A stretch of 64,000 nucleotides of DNA from Membranipora membranacea. Lineage: Eukaryota; Bryozoa; Gymnolaemata; Cheilostomatida; Membraniporidae. This document shows positions 26,001 through 37,800 of this stretch, piece by piece (positions within the stretch are counted from its first letter, which is position 1; the number at the start of each line of letters is the position of its first letter). The DNA lies in contig OU612075.1 of NCBI GenBank assembly GCA_914767715.1, positions 4,278,001-4,342,000 of the forward strand, read 5' to 3'. The position numbers were made by a program, and so were the translations under genes. Below the pieces are notes generated by a model. The model had not been told where the DNA came from, did not search any database, and saw only the letters and a program-made list of their open reading frames with translations.

Positions 26001-29000
26001 ACCCAGATTTAAATTGAGCTTAATTTCTAGATTTCACCTTTGCTTCGCAGCTGATTAAGGTTTTGATGGCAAATAAGTTATGAAAGAAAACTGATCATTT
26101 TGGTGCGTGGGAAAACAAGTTGATAGAGGCTATTCGATCAACTGATTATGTAATTTAATCAAATTTATTAATTAGTTTAATATATGTTTTCTGTTTGCAG
26201 GTCAGCCCCTGGTCGTTGATATCGATATTATCATAGCTAGTTTCGATGCCATCTCTGAAGTAAACATGGTATGTAACATCAATATATTTTAAACTAAAAT
26301 CTTACTAATATTCATGCGGTAAAAGTTCTGGTTAGGTGTTTGGTTATTCAAAAGGCATGGTATGGCGTTTGTCAATGATATTTGTAAAACTAGAAAACTA
26401 CTCGGTGTATTAACCATAATTTTTATCATCATAAATAAAGTGGAGGTTGTAATGTAAATATACTTTTAAGATTTCCCTGACTGACGGTTTTCCAAACGTC
26501 AAGCCAAGTCAAGTCAGTGAGATTATTGAGATTCGGCTGTTTCTTTGTTTACCTACCAGGACTATACGATCACCATGTACCTGAACCAGTACTGGAGGGA
26601 TGATAGGCTGGAGTATGGTGAGAATGACGAGCAGATGACCTTGACCGGCGACTTTGCTGATAAGATCTGGGTACCAGACACATTTTTCGCGAATGACAAA
26701 CACTCGTTCTTACACGAGGTTACGGAGAAGAATAAGATGATAAGATTGGGTGGAGACGGCAGCATTGCTTACGGAATGAGGTGAGTTAAGGCAGCATCAT
26801 CCACACTCATGACAAGGAATATAATTGCATGTTTATCTCTGATCGATAGAGAATAAACCGATTCACTTAGCATGAGTACCATTGCAAGGAATTTGGTGAG
26901 ACGACCCGAGTTCAATTTTACTAATTAGGGGCGGGTACATGTTAGGTACTCGTACTAAATTACCCCAACGATCAGAGATACACATGATAATAGTGTAGTC
27001 TCAACGTCAGTGTGAGCATCATCATCGACAGTTACCAATGGTTAAATGATAGGTACAATGACACATCTTCTATATCAACTTAGTGCGTAGCGCACTAAAA
27101 GTTGGAGATTTGTTTCTTTCCTTGAGCCTTTCGATCTCACTATCTGAAGTATTAATTCTTCAAGTATTTACTACATTTGTTAATAAGTATCTTAGTTTTC
27201 CTTGTACTGTAAGTAAGTTGTAAGTAAAAGCGTTCTAAAGATGTCCCACGTGTAGGCAGACCACGTGTACCAAACAACTGCAAGTAGTGGTAAGGAAAAG
27301 TTCTTGCATCTTCCAGCGAGAATTGCTCATATTATTACAAACCTCACTAAGTGAACCAGTGATTGAAGGCTTCGTGTCGGCCGCAGGCTCATACATCGGG
27401 GCAGGCAGATGCTATTTAAGTGAGAGTCATTGAAAGTTCAAACACGGCTGCGCGTGACAGCTTGTGTGTCAGGCCAATCTCAGGGGAATCACTGTGTGTT
27501 TGATTTAACAGTCCTCAGGGCAACGACACCATCTGTAGAATTCTTTTATATCTTGACCTGGAATTTCCCGAGTTCCCCCTTTGGGAAGCTACTGACCTTT
27601 TGCAAAAATGTTTGGCCTAAAATCTTTTTAGTTTGTAAGCGAACTCAACCAAAAGGGTATAATTGTATTCATGTATTTGTCTCGTATTAATAGTCTGGAT
27701 TTCAGAACAAAAAAATCCATACACCCAATGTCATTAATAATTCTCTCTCTGTTTATGGAAAAACAAATTCCCTAACCCACTCTTCAAATAGATACCAAAC
27801 TGAAGTAGATTTATAGTTTGAATTCTTGACGATCAGTTCTGATTGATAACCGTGTCTAAGTGGTCACATCCGGAATCTGTTGAAGTCTGACGCGACACAC
27901 TCATAAATTTTTTCATACAAACAGGAAGTCTCAGGATGATCAATTATTGGGAATATAAAGTGTTAATAAGTAATTACCTGAAACCTCACGGCATCAGCAT
28001 CGATAAGTCAAAATAACATTATCGTGAATAAGCTTCTTTGAAACTGGCAGAACGCAACAGGATATCGAGAAATAACAGGCCAATACAGTTCATGACGTTG
28101 CAAACTCTTATAGTGATATCTATGTCCTACTTTTTGATATCCTCTTATGCATCCTTGTAAAACATAACACTGTTTTCCGTTCACGATTTCAAAGCACAAT
28201 ATCATTGATAGATAAATGGACATCCACTTTATTTTCACCGCTCAAAATAGTACATGGTGACATGGCTATCATAATTAGAGCGAGTATTGCATCAAAAAGC
28301 AAAAACTAAAGATCAATATGTATTTAAAAATGTCTTTGATATGTTATAAAGCATATATGTAATAAATGTATATATAAATGGATTCAACCTAGAATATTCC
28401 AGTCGTCAGGTTGACAGCAATGGCAGCCCAGCCAGTTACCCCTGAGGCGGTGATGACACGTGGGAGTAGCAGTGAAGGATGCTTGGTCCAATTCAACTTC
28501 CCGGTGCTTAATTCTCAGATATCCTGAGTTTAAGCAAACATTTTAAAAGGAAAAGGCCAGATTGGATAACATGTTTTAAAATAGGTACGATGAAAAGGGT
28601 AAAGGTCTGCAAATTGAAAGGTGCCTCAGGGTATGCAAACAAAATCGTTGCCCTATGAATGTCTATTGATTTATTGAAAACACTATACTATGTGGCTCGT
28701 TTTTGAAAGGATTGCTGTGCTGCAACGGTCATGGAATCAAAATTTTTAAATGCTCGGAAATTGATCAAATGTAGGTTAAAATGGGAAACTTGAAACTTTG
28801 TAGGGTAAAAAGTGGAAATATGAGGCTTTGTAGGTGAAAATATGGTAATGTGACACTGTGCACAAACACTTGATGAGACTGTTTGTTACATATACCGATA
28901 TTCTCATGTTGCAGATTTACAACAACTCTGGCCTGTATGATGGACTTACATTATTACCCATTGGACATTCAGAATTGTACTGTGGAAATTGAAAGTTGTG

Positions 29001-32000
29001 AGTATTAAAAACTACCTGTCCATACATGTTTAGTAGTTAGACAACTCCAAACTATGCGCATATATAAGATACCCTGCTAAAATCTTTTGTATGAATGATT
29101 GACTACTTCCGACAGTGATTTCCGATTGTGCTCTATCAACATGTAGAGGTATTCAATAACAGGACACTGTTTGGATTAAGTGCATAAACTTTGCCCATTT
29201 GGCTGTTTGTGACATTCGGTAATCATAATGTAAGCGGCAATGGAATGCAAGGAGCCCCCCTGAACAACGGAATGAATCAAATGATTCATTGTGGGCCAGT
29301 TTTAAAATCTGTATTCCTGTTGACACGGTAACAAAACATTGCAGTTTCCTGTTTCTCTTATTCAGACGGCTATCCTATGGAGGATGTAGAGATGAGATGG
29401 AGAGTCGGGAAGAACTCCATAGTGGGTATAAAGAATGTGGATCTGCCTCAGTTCTCTCTAGTGGACTTTGATACCCTGTCTACCATACAAGTACTGGCTT
29501 CAGGTAAGCTACTCGTAAAAGACAAAACTTTATTGGGCATGTCAACAACAGTCTCACTATGCAACATCAACCTGGGTTTTCTGGAACGAATAGGACAATT
29601 TCATAAAACGTTAATATCTTTCTCATATAGCTGAGAATTTCAGATAAAGGGCAAAGTGGTATACATACAATCATGGTAGGTATGTGTTTACTTTTGCTAC
29701 TTGCATTGATGGATGAAATATCAATCGTTGAAACCAATCAAATTTATGTGATAGAATACTATGATGCTCCTTTTGGCCTGCAAGATCATGAAGACCTCAC
29801 TATATATCCCAAACAATTTTGAGATTCTGATCAGGGTTGGAGGAGTGCTGTGATGAGCACCTGTCAGACTCAGTCATTGATTTACCGCTTTATTATTGAC
29901 AGGACGTTATCAGAGACTGTCACTCAGTTTCCTGCTGAAGAGGCACATCGGATATTTCGTGTTTCAGACTTTCCTGCCCTCCATTCTTATTGTAATGTTG
30001 AGCTGGGTGTCATTCTGGATTAATCACGAGGCGACATCAGCCAGAGTAGCATTAGGTGAGTCATCATTGGTTTAACCAAAGTGTCAATTTTCCACTTCTG
30101 TAGTAGAAAATTATCTAAATTTCTGCCTAAGTCAATATTTGACAACTCCAACAGGTATTGAATATCCATTTTACCTTCTCATCACAGTGGTGGGCGTCGT
30201 CGTATGTTTGAAATGAAACAAGCAATTCCAGAGACTATCTGAAGCTAATATGCCTGAATGCTTTACCTTTATCAGGAATCACCACGGTGCTGACAATGAC
30301 CACCATCAGTACTGGAGTGAGAGCATCACTACCTCGTATCTCGTATGTCAAGGCCATCGATATCTATCTTGTAAGTAAGGGTAGCCCAAGATCAAGTATG
30401 ATCCAATCAGCCTGCATTTAGAAATGTACCCTGCGCTAGCGGTTAACCAGTTAAATGGGAACAACTTGAATGCGGGCAAATTGGATCAAATGTGATCTAG
30501 ATCTAGGGTAGCTCTAAGTATATTATGAACTGAACTGATAGCTGTTATTTTGGTGATGCAGACCACCCACAATAAAAGTTGACAATGCAGTGCTAAAAAG
30601 ATCCTACTTAGTTATAACAACACAATAGTGTGTGTATGGGGTAGCCCAGCCAACTTTGTATTGATACTTGATTAGTAGGGACATTTTCTTTTGCTCCTGT
30701 TTAAGATGACCTGATTGTGTGCAAGATACCAACATTGCCAATATATTGATCACTTTGGCAACATGGATGCAATCATGGCGACTGAATTGAGTTGATTGAG
30801 CGCACATAAATGTAATAGATACCTGTATGTGACCTATATCTATACTTACAGGTCATGTGTTTTGTGTTCGTCTTTGTTGCCTTGCTGGAGTATGCTGCTG
30901 TCAACTACTTCTTCTGGGGAGCTAGGGCTAAAAAGAAGAAAAAGAAGCAGAGGCCCCTCTCCAACAGCCTGCCTGGTCCGGGTGTTAACTATCAGGCTAC
31001 GTACAACTCATCTAATGGCAGAGCTCATAACTCTCATGATGACAGAAAGGTGGGATTATGTATATCAATATATATATATCAATCTATGGTATCAAAAGTT
31101 TGTCAATGATTATCTTTAAGAACTGCCGGACACATACGAGTATTTTTGAGCATCATTGGTGAATACATGAAATAATCCACGCCGCATACCAATATGTTAA
31201 TGCATAATTCAAGTCTCTGGTCTTTGACGAAGCGGTAAATAATATGTTTTCATCCTAATTCGGCATGCATTATCATTTAGACAAATCCATGCTCACTAAT
31301 TGCATGATGCAGATTGAAACACTGCAATCACTCACCAAGACTAAAGTCTCTATCAGGAAAAGCTGCACATCGAACAAACCTCATTTCCTTCTATAATCAT
31401 ATAACCGTTCTGAGTTATCTACACTTTGGTCAAAGTGTGGACAACTCCTATGAATGAACAACTAATAACAAGCACTGACAGCAATATTGTTTAGTGATAT
31501 CTTACATGTTTGTGTGCAGAAGACATCGACTCAGTTGTCTATGAACCACTTGGGTACTCATTGTTACCAACCCAAGATGAAACTGAAGGTTTGTTAGTAC
31601 CCGCCTACTTAAATGTCATTTACATGTCAGAGCTCTCACAGACATGTCACGTAAATGTCACTGACAAATAAATCATGTAGATGTCGCAAATGTCACGCTG
31701 GCTGAAGTTGATGGTTTTTCTCACTGACTGTTAACTAAAACTAAGTTGAATAAGAGAAGTAAATTTCCTGCAAAGCAGATATGATTTTTGTGCAAATAGG
31801 TCAAGAGTGGGAGAAGTCATCGATGCATGTGCTCTGTGTGTGTTGTATATTCTGTGCTCTTCCTTAGCTTAATGCCTCGCACCACACTATCCACTATGTA
31901 GGAGATATCAGGTTAAGCACAAAATTTGTCCTTGACATCAAGATGTGCATCCTGTAACTGGAAGCTGCCTTAGTTTTTATGTAGCTTCAAGCAGCACACA

Positions 32001-32873
32001 TTACTTATTTCTTTGCAATGCTAAGCGCTGAAGAACTGGACAGCATTTCATTTATCTGATGCTGCTGCTGGATATCGTCCCTATCGCCAAACAGAAACCA
32101 GCCATTGGGAATAGCATCTGGTCAAATTGTTCCATTGATTTTGCCTTGAAATTTTTTTTGCAAGATGTCATCAAATTATTGCGACAGTATGAATGTAAGA
32201 CCATCTCCCGTTGTCCTGTCCCTAGTATAGAACATTGCAGGCACAAAAGGAGTTTACTTGAAAATATCACTCATGGCAACTACAGCAGCTGAGAAATTCA
32301 TCCATCAGTAGGCTGTCACAGTTTAGATAAGAGTTTAGCTGAAAATAACAACAACAAAGTTGACCGAGCTTGCCAACAGTCAATAAAGAAAAAAAACTAC
32401 ATGATGTATATTTGATATTTTAGTTGAATGATGAAGGGGAAATTGAACTGACAGAGATTGGCTCAGACGATCCGCATGTTAGCAACAGCTACACTCCACC
32501 GAACAACTACCCCTATCCCAGCCTCACTGAGGAACAGGAGTCTATGCTTAAACACAACAACTCTAGAGGAGGGACAACTAACAATAACAATCACTCAGAC
32601 TTCAACAACCATCCGGACAACATGCCTCGGCTACGAAAACCTTCAGGTTTCACTGTGAGGGGCAACGGAGGCCCCCGCAACCGCAGAGTTTGGGTGAACA
32701 TAAGACAACGAGCTAAAGACATCAAGAGCAAAATGCCTCAAGTGAAAGATGTTAATAATATTGATAAGTACTCTCGGCTGATGTTTCCGCTGCTCTTTGT
32801 TATCTTCAATGCTTGGTATTGGGTGTATTACAGTGTGCTGTCGCAAATGAGCGTCAAAAACATATCAGAATAA
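20009..32873 (+). CDS. GABA-A receptor subunit, beta-like (Cys-loop chloride channel)
   Basis: Complete subunit of a GABA-gated chloride channel. Exons: 20009-20052, 23037-23146, 26201-26268, 26560-26780, 28915-28997, 29366-29503, 29903-30055, 30276-30370, 30852-31049, 32424-32873; 1560 bp, 519 residues plus TAA. A signal peptide ([15 protein letters not shown]) starts the protein. Loop A is [12 protein letters not shown]. The Cys-loop is C155-C169. Loop B keeps E174-S175-Y176 and loop C keeps Tyr224 in SGRYQRLS, positions that bind GABA on beta subunits. TM1 is about 238-261; TM2 about 268-286, preceded by [10 protein letters not shown]3 about 297-322; TM4 about 483-505. The cytoplasmic loop has a lysine run after TM3 and an Asn-rich stretch. 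SWVSFWINH before TM2 is beta-type. Exons of 68, 221, 83, 138 and 153 bp equal the usual sizes in vertebrate GABA-A genes. Confidence 0.95.
20053..23036 (+). other. Intron 1 of the beta-like receptor gene
   Basis: This 3 kb intron follows the signal-peptide exon. A diverged local duplication may be present near 20565-20600 and 20785-20820, each with a GTGTTCAGGCA motif followed by a TGGGTAA-type segment. A run of about ten Gs lies at 20989-20998. No exon or RNA gene is recognised. Confidence 0.5.
23147..26200 (+). other. Intron 2 of the beta-like receptor gene
   Basis: This 3 kb A+T-rich intron lies between the N-terminal exon and the 68 bp exon. A small tandem duplication of TTTGTTCCGCC..GAGCGA lies at about 23655-23692. 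The open frames here (for example 24501-24776) are rich in rare combinations, have no domain I recognise and lack matching splice sites. I see no gene. Confidence 0.5.
26802..27014. mobile_element. MITE-like inverted repeat, family B, copy 1
   Basis: Inner inverted repeats TATCTCTGATCG and CGATCAGAGATA (26834 to 26980) are nested inside weaker outer ends CACACT..GAC and GTCAGTGTG. Nearly the whole 213 bases align with 32926-33124, including GAGTACCAT, ACGACCCGAGTT and GATAATAGTGTAGTCT. It lies in the intron just after the 221 bp exon of the beta-like gene. Confidence 0.8.
30389..30498. mobile_element. MITE-like inverted repeat, family C, copy 2
   Basis: AGATCAAGTATGATCCAAT is matched by ATTGGATCAAATGTGATCT at the other end, with CTGCATTT and GAATGCGG inside. 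It starts about 19 bases after the donor of the 95 bp exon (30276-30370), so it sits at the very beginning of that intron. It is shorter than the copy at 14196-14345 and shares its outer parts. Confidence 0.65.
31050..32423 (+). other. Last intron of the beta-like receptor gene
   Basis: This intron interrupts the cytoplasmic M3-M4 loop, between gtggga at 31050 and tattttag at 32423. It holds A+T-rich sequence with a TCACxTAAATGTC-like local repeat near 31600-31695. The 32059-32292 open frame has no recognisable domain. I see nothing functional. Confidence 0.5.
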
Positions 32874-32925
32874 AGGCTCAGGCAAACTCAGGCCACTGGT
32901 AGTGCAAAGCAGTGCTACAGTGGCC

Positions 32926-33124
32926 CACACTGATGATGTATATATCTCTGATCGATAGAGAGTGAACTAATTCTCTTAGCATGAGTACCATCTCAAGAAA
33001 TTTGGTGTAACGACCCGAGTTTAATTCGACTAACTAGGGGCGGGTGAATGTTAGTTACTCATACAAAATTGACTCCCACGATCAGAGATACACATGATAA
33101 TAGTGTAGTCTTGATGTCGGTGTG
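32926..33124. mobile_element. MITE-like inverted repeat, family B, copy 2
   Basis: Same structure as the copy at 26802-27014: inner ends TATCTCTGATCG (32943) and CGATCAGAGATA (ending 33090), outer ends CACACTGATG and TCGGTGTG. It begins 53 bases after the stop codon of the beta-like receptor and would be part of that gene's 3' UTR if transcription continues. Confidence 0.8.
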
Positions 33125-34137
33125 TAAATGAGATCACCTCTCTCAACAAAGCTTTAAATTTTTGCAGTCAGAATTTATTAAGGCTATAAAGCTTCTATCC
33201 TCCTGAAATGATAATTTATTGTTTGTCGTGTTTTCACCAGCCAACTTAAGTTCGGATAGACAAAAACTAATACTCTGAAAATGTGTAATTGTATAACCAG
33301 CAATTGATATTAAATTCTATTTTGTGATTGAAAACTTTTTGAGTGAACAAACGAATATAATATCTAGTATTTTATTTTTAGTTTATTAATTTATAGCATG
33401 GACATGAAATGTCTTTTCAATAATAGGCATAACAGACAGCTTATTTTTATACTTATTCCCAATTATTGTTGTATGGTGTCTACTATTTACTAGGTTAAAA
33501 AAATAAGGTTATAATAAACATCAGCTGATATATATTTATTCTATAATTCTGCAATCGGTCTTATGCGAATATCACATTTAAACAGACATCCGGATGCCAA
33601 ATTATATGAGAGTTATCTTCACATTGAAATAATGATCCAGATCATGATTAAATTGAGCAGAAAATGAGTCTATTTGTCAGCAATAAATACTTGTTGTGCA
33701 ACCACACAAAATACTGGTAAATTTAATTCTATGGGGTGTTTTGAATTTGATCATTCTGAATGCTACTCTATCACCACTTAGGGATAAAGGAAAATTAACG
33801 AATATTCTAGAATCTAGAGAAACTGGCAACCGAAAAGCACTAGTGTCTACGAATGATGGATAAACTATTGTTAAAACCACTCATGTTAAGGTCACAACTC
33901 ACTGGCCAAGGTCAAAGGGTGAGTAGGAAATAGAGAGCAGAGACACAAGTCATACAGACCTGGTTATACACCATCATCATCATCACAAGGACTAAATACA
34001 AAATAACCAACGAATGATAAGATATAGAGATGTTTTTTTGCAGAATGTTAACTGAATACTTGTATACAAACACCAAAGGGATAACTAAATATACAACTTG
34101 CTCATTATCTGATTCCGCAGCAATGATAGCAGATATC

Positions 34138-34220
34138 AGCCTGTCATGACAAGCTTTGTTGTCCGGGGGGGGGGGGGGGGTGGGACCCAATCTAACAAAC
34201 AAAGCTTGGCAAGACAGGCT
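34138..34220. mobile_element. Short inverted repeat with a 16-base poly-G centre
   Basis: AGCCTGTC..AAGCTTTGTT at the left pairs with AACAAACAAAGCTT..GACAGGCT at the right. Between them lies a run of 16 Gs (34165-34180). A weaker relative with AGCCTG ends is at 60195-60248. The poly-G run may be expanded simple sequence or an assembly-sensitive site. Confidence 0.55.
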
Positions 34221-34826
34221 AAGTAGATATGTGTTACTGTGAACTAGAACATCTGTCAATAGAGACTATAATATATAATTTGTTTGAGATTTATATTGTA
34301 AAAATTATAATGCTGTTAAGAAAATTGGAAGAATAGAAGACTCTTTATCAAGGTCATAAGAAAGATTGATAAAGGAGCCACCATATTATACTGGAGAGCC
34401 TCCTAGTACTGTATTTAGAAGGACTAGTAAACCGGAATGGAGGGAGGGTATTCTAAATTTAGACAAAATATCATGTAAAAAGGGCTGATAACTTTGATAA
34501 CTATTTGATACAACTTCCAGTTAACGAAACTTCATAAAATATCATTGCGACTCTCCGAATAAATACATAGTAAAAAATACAGCACCAGAAATGCTACTTA
34601 TAATTAAGTTTTGGTCAAATAATTTCTCTGGGAAAGAGTCTCATGAGACAATGATGATATTGTTTTATGAATTAATAAAATCAAATTAATTTTTTATAAT
34701 TTTTTTCAAAAATATTATTTTTGTCTTGATACCTAAGAGCGTTTTTGCCATCTTTGCCAAATCACGCCCCTGTTGAATTCAGATCTGAAAATCTCACATT
34801 AAGCTTCCAACCAATATCTACGAAGG

Positions 34827-37800
34827 TTAAAAATTCGTAGTAATATTATTGGCAATTATTTCCGTAACTTTTTTGACAGTAGTTTTTATCACACTGTCGA
34901 CGAGTTCTTCGATAGGTTTCTCAGTGACACACCTAAGAGGATCGTCACACACTGTCGACCCGACGGCAGAGTTACTACTCACAGTGACAGCTGAGGCGAT
35001 CTCGTCTTTAGTGGTGGTATCGAGTTCACCGCTCATACGACGGATAGCGTCTATCATTCCAACTATGGTTCTGTAAGAGACATAACTACGTCAGAATGTG
35101 AGGAAATATTTTATGGTCAAAACACACTTAGCGGTTGTAACCTCAGAGGTGTGCACAATGTCACCATTGTTGACATATATGCTGACAGCAGCCTCAGCTG
35201 ATCCTCAGAGGTTTGATCAGCGGTTGCAACCTCAGAGAGCAAAGCGAGTTCATTTGCATAGCATCACATTACTAACATATAAGAATCAGCTGATCCTATT
35301 GAGTATTGACGCGTCAGTATAATGAGATCATTACAGTTGGCCCAAAAAATGAAATTTCAAACCACGTAAACCTTTTGGCTTTTAGCTGCATCACTATCCC
35401 AGAGCTGAGGCATATTCACGCCTCTTGACAGTGATTATTTCTTCAGATATATCAATTTTCTCGTTGCATATATCAATACTGCTTGTTTTGATGGCCATGT
35501 TTATTTTTCAAAGAACAAGCTGCTGTGAGATGATATGTGGTGACTAGCTAAGATATGCTCTTTAGGAATCCATGTTATGATCATGAATTTATTATTATAT
35601 GTACATATCCGATTACACACTTACCCAACTATACCCATACCGATGATTACGTAATCTATCACTTTATCTAAACTGCTCATTGTCCTGAAAATAAATAATG
35701 AAAAAAGGATTTTAGACACCTAGAATTATAAATCATGATATAGACACAAGAGAGCACCAGGTTATTGAGAGATAAGGTGCATGTTGAATATATTTTATTG
35801 AAATGTAAGAATAAGGCGTTAGTTGTGATCTGAATACTGAAGTTTGGTTGAAGGTGTCAGATCTCACAAGTTATCTCAACTTGTTGACAGGACGGAAAAC
35901 TCCAAGATAGAATCAGTTTTTTGACCAGGACAGGAAGATGCATTGAGTGATGTAATTGGATAGTTAACTCCACACTTCTGATATTTCCGTATTGTTAAGA
36001 TTTGGATGAAAAAATAAAATCTATAATGTTTGTACAAGTTTTTAGACTGTTTAACTTACCTAGCACAGATTTTCATATGGAAGACAGCTGGAAGTATGAA
36101 AGCTAGCCATATACAGCAGGTAGCGCCGATAAACGCCATCAAGTTACCAAAGTCTGGTATGATCATCACAATAGCCCCGGTGCATATCACTAACAGCATA
36201 CGCATAAAATTCTGCAAATGAAGACAACATTGTTAAGGGTCAAATACACCCAGTTGACAGCAGTTGCAATAGTTTATGTGACCAAACTCCTATATGACCA
36301 AACGGTCAAATTTTATAAAATGAAGCCTGCCCTTCCAAAATAGATTTGGGTTGCGTGCCCTTGGAAGTCTGGTTGAAAAGTCAAGGGGGAGCAACTTCGG
36401 ATATACACAGAAGGAAGTTGCCTAGGCCTACTGATCTCATTTACAGAATACAGCCTGCTGAAGCAGGCTTACAAAAACCAAAACAAACGTCGAAAACGTC
36501 GATTAAACGTCGAATCTGTAAAGTTCTACAATGTGTCAAATTAATTTATAAGATATCACCACATCAAGAAATGATTGTGTGATATATTGATAGACATGCT
36601 GACACCTATAACACTGCAAATGCTGCCACATTAATATAATCATAAAAGTATTTAGTAATTATAATGATGCTAGATGAAGGATTAACACATACACGACCTA
36701 GCAATAACAGCGTATGCTAATGCAGGGGAGACAAATCAAAATATGTCACAAAAACTAGTAATAGGCTCAAGGGTAGGAGTCATTGACGGAGAAATTGTGT
36801 ATGGTAGGCACAATTAACTGCCTGTTCATTGGTAGGATGGGGGTGATAGTCTAGTTGTTTGGTAGTTATCAGAAAATCCGTCAATTTCCTGGCCCACATA
36901 ATCAACTAAATGCAACACTCTGATCCTACATTTTACAAGCAAGTTGGTCAAATACCAGCTGCCAGGCCAACTTTGTAAATAAACACCCATGAAATAATCC
37001 ATGGTTATTATTCTGATTGAAAAGAGACAATCGACAATAGCAATTGACAACTTACGGCTAGGATAGTTTTGGGGTTGTCTTTGGTGACGCCCATCTTTCC
37101 ATCAAGTATTGAGAATACAGGGAACATCATTATAGGATATGTGAAGAATAGAGAGAGGCACAGACAGGAAGTGACGAATGTAGCAAAGTCCAGACCTCCC
37201 TCAGACTTTGGTAGGTTCAGCGTGATAATATCCTGTGTGTCCGAGCCAAAAGACTAAAAAATATAATACATGAAACGATAATTAATACATTGTACTCTAA
37301 TAAAGATGAGTTCAACTCTTTTGCATATCACTTTGGGAGCTGCTTGTTAATTGGGACAGAGAAAGCAAACGTTGAGTTGAAATATGTTGGATGATCGATA
37401 TGATCACCCTCCCTGATATGATCAGGATGTAAATAGAGTTGTCCCCACTTCTACTTGTAAGTTTATGACAGACAAGCTGAGGGGTAGTAACTCCAAAATA
37501 CAGGCATATCACTTAATTTAATCAGGGAGGGTGGGATCCCTCCCTGATTTAATCGACCTGTCCGTTTTGTGAAAGTACTAGCCAAAGGTTCAAAATGATG
37601 AATCAGTGACAGTGATCACAATCTCACATTCCCAATTTCTGCATGAAAATCATGTTGAGTGTTCATTAATTGCGGGTTTTACTATAATAATGACTTATGA
37701 GGCAGAGATGCATCAACATAAGTGTAATTTAAATAAGGTAACTTTTTTAAAGGTCTCAGTGTTTAGTTAGATTAGTTATGAGCAAAGACTATGTATAATT

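Larger units (their letters stand above)
32874..34826. other. Convergent 3' region between the beta-like receptor and the transporter
   Basis: Both flanking genes end here. An AATAAA overlaps the receptor stop codon (32869-32874), but it is too close to act as the poly(A) signal unless the 3' UTR is minimal; another AATAAA lies at about 33513. The stretch contains a family B element (32926-33124) and a short inverted repeat with a poly-G centre (34138-34220). The remainder is A+T-rich without a gene. Confidence 0.5.
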
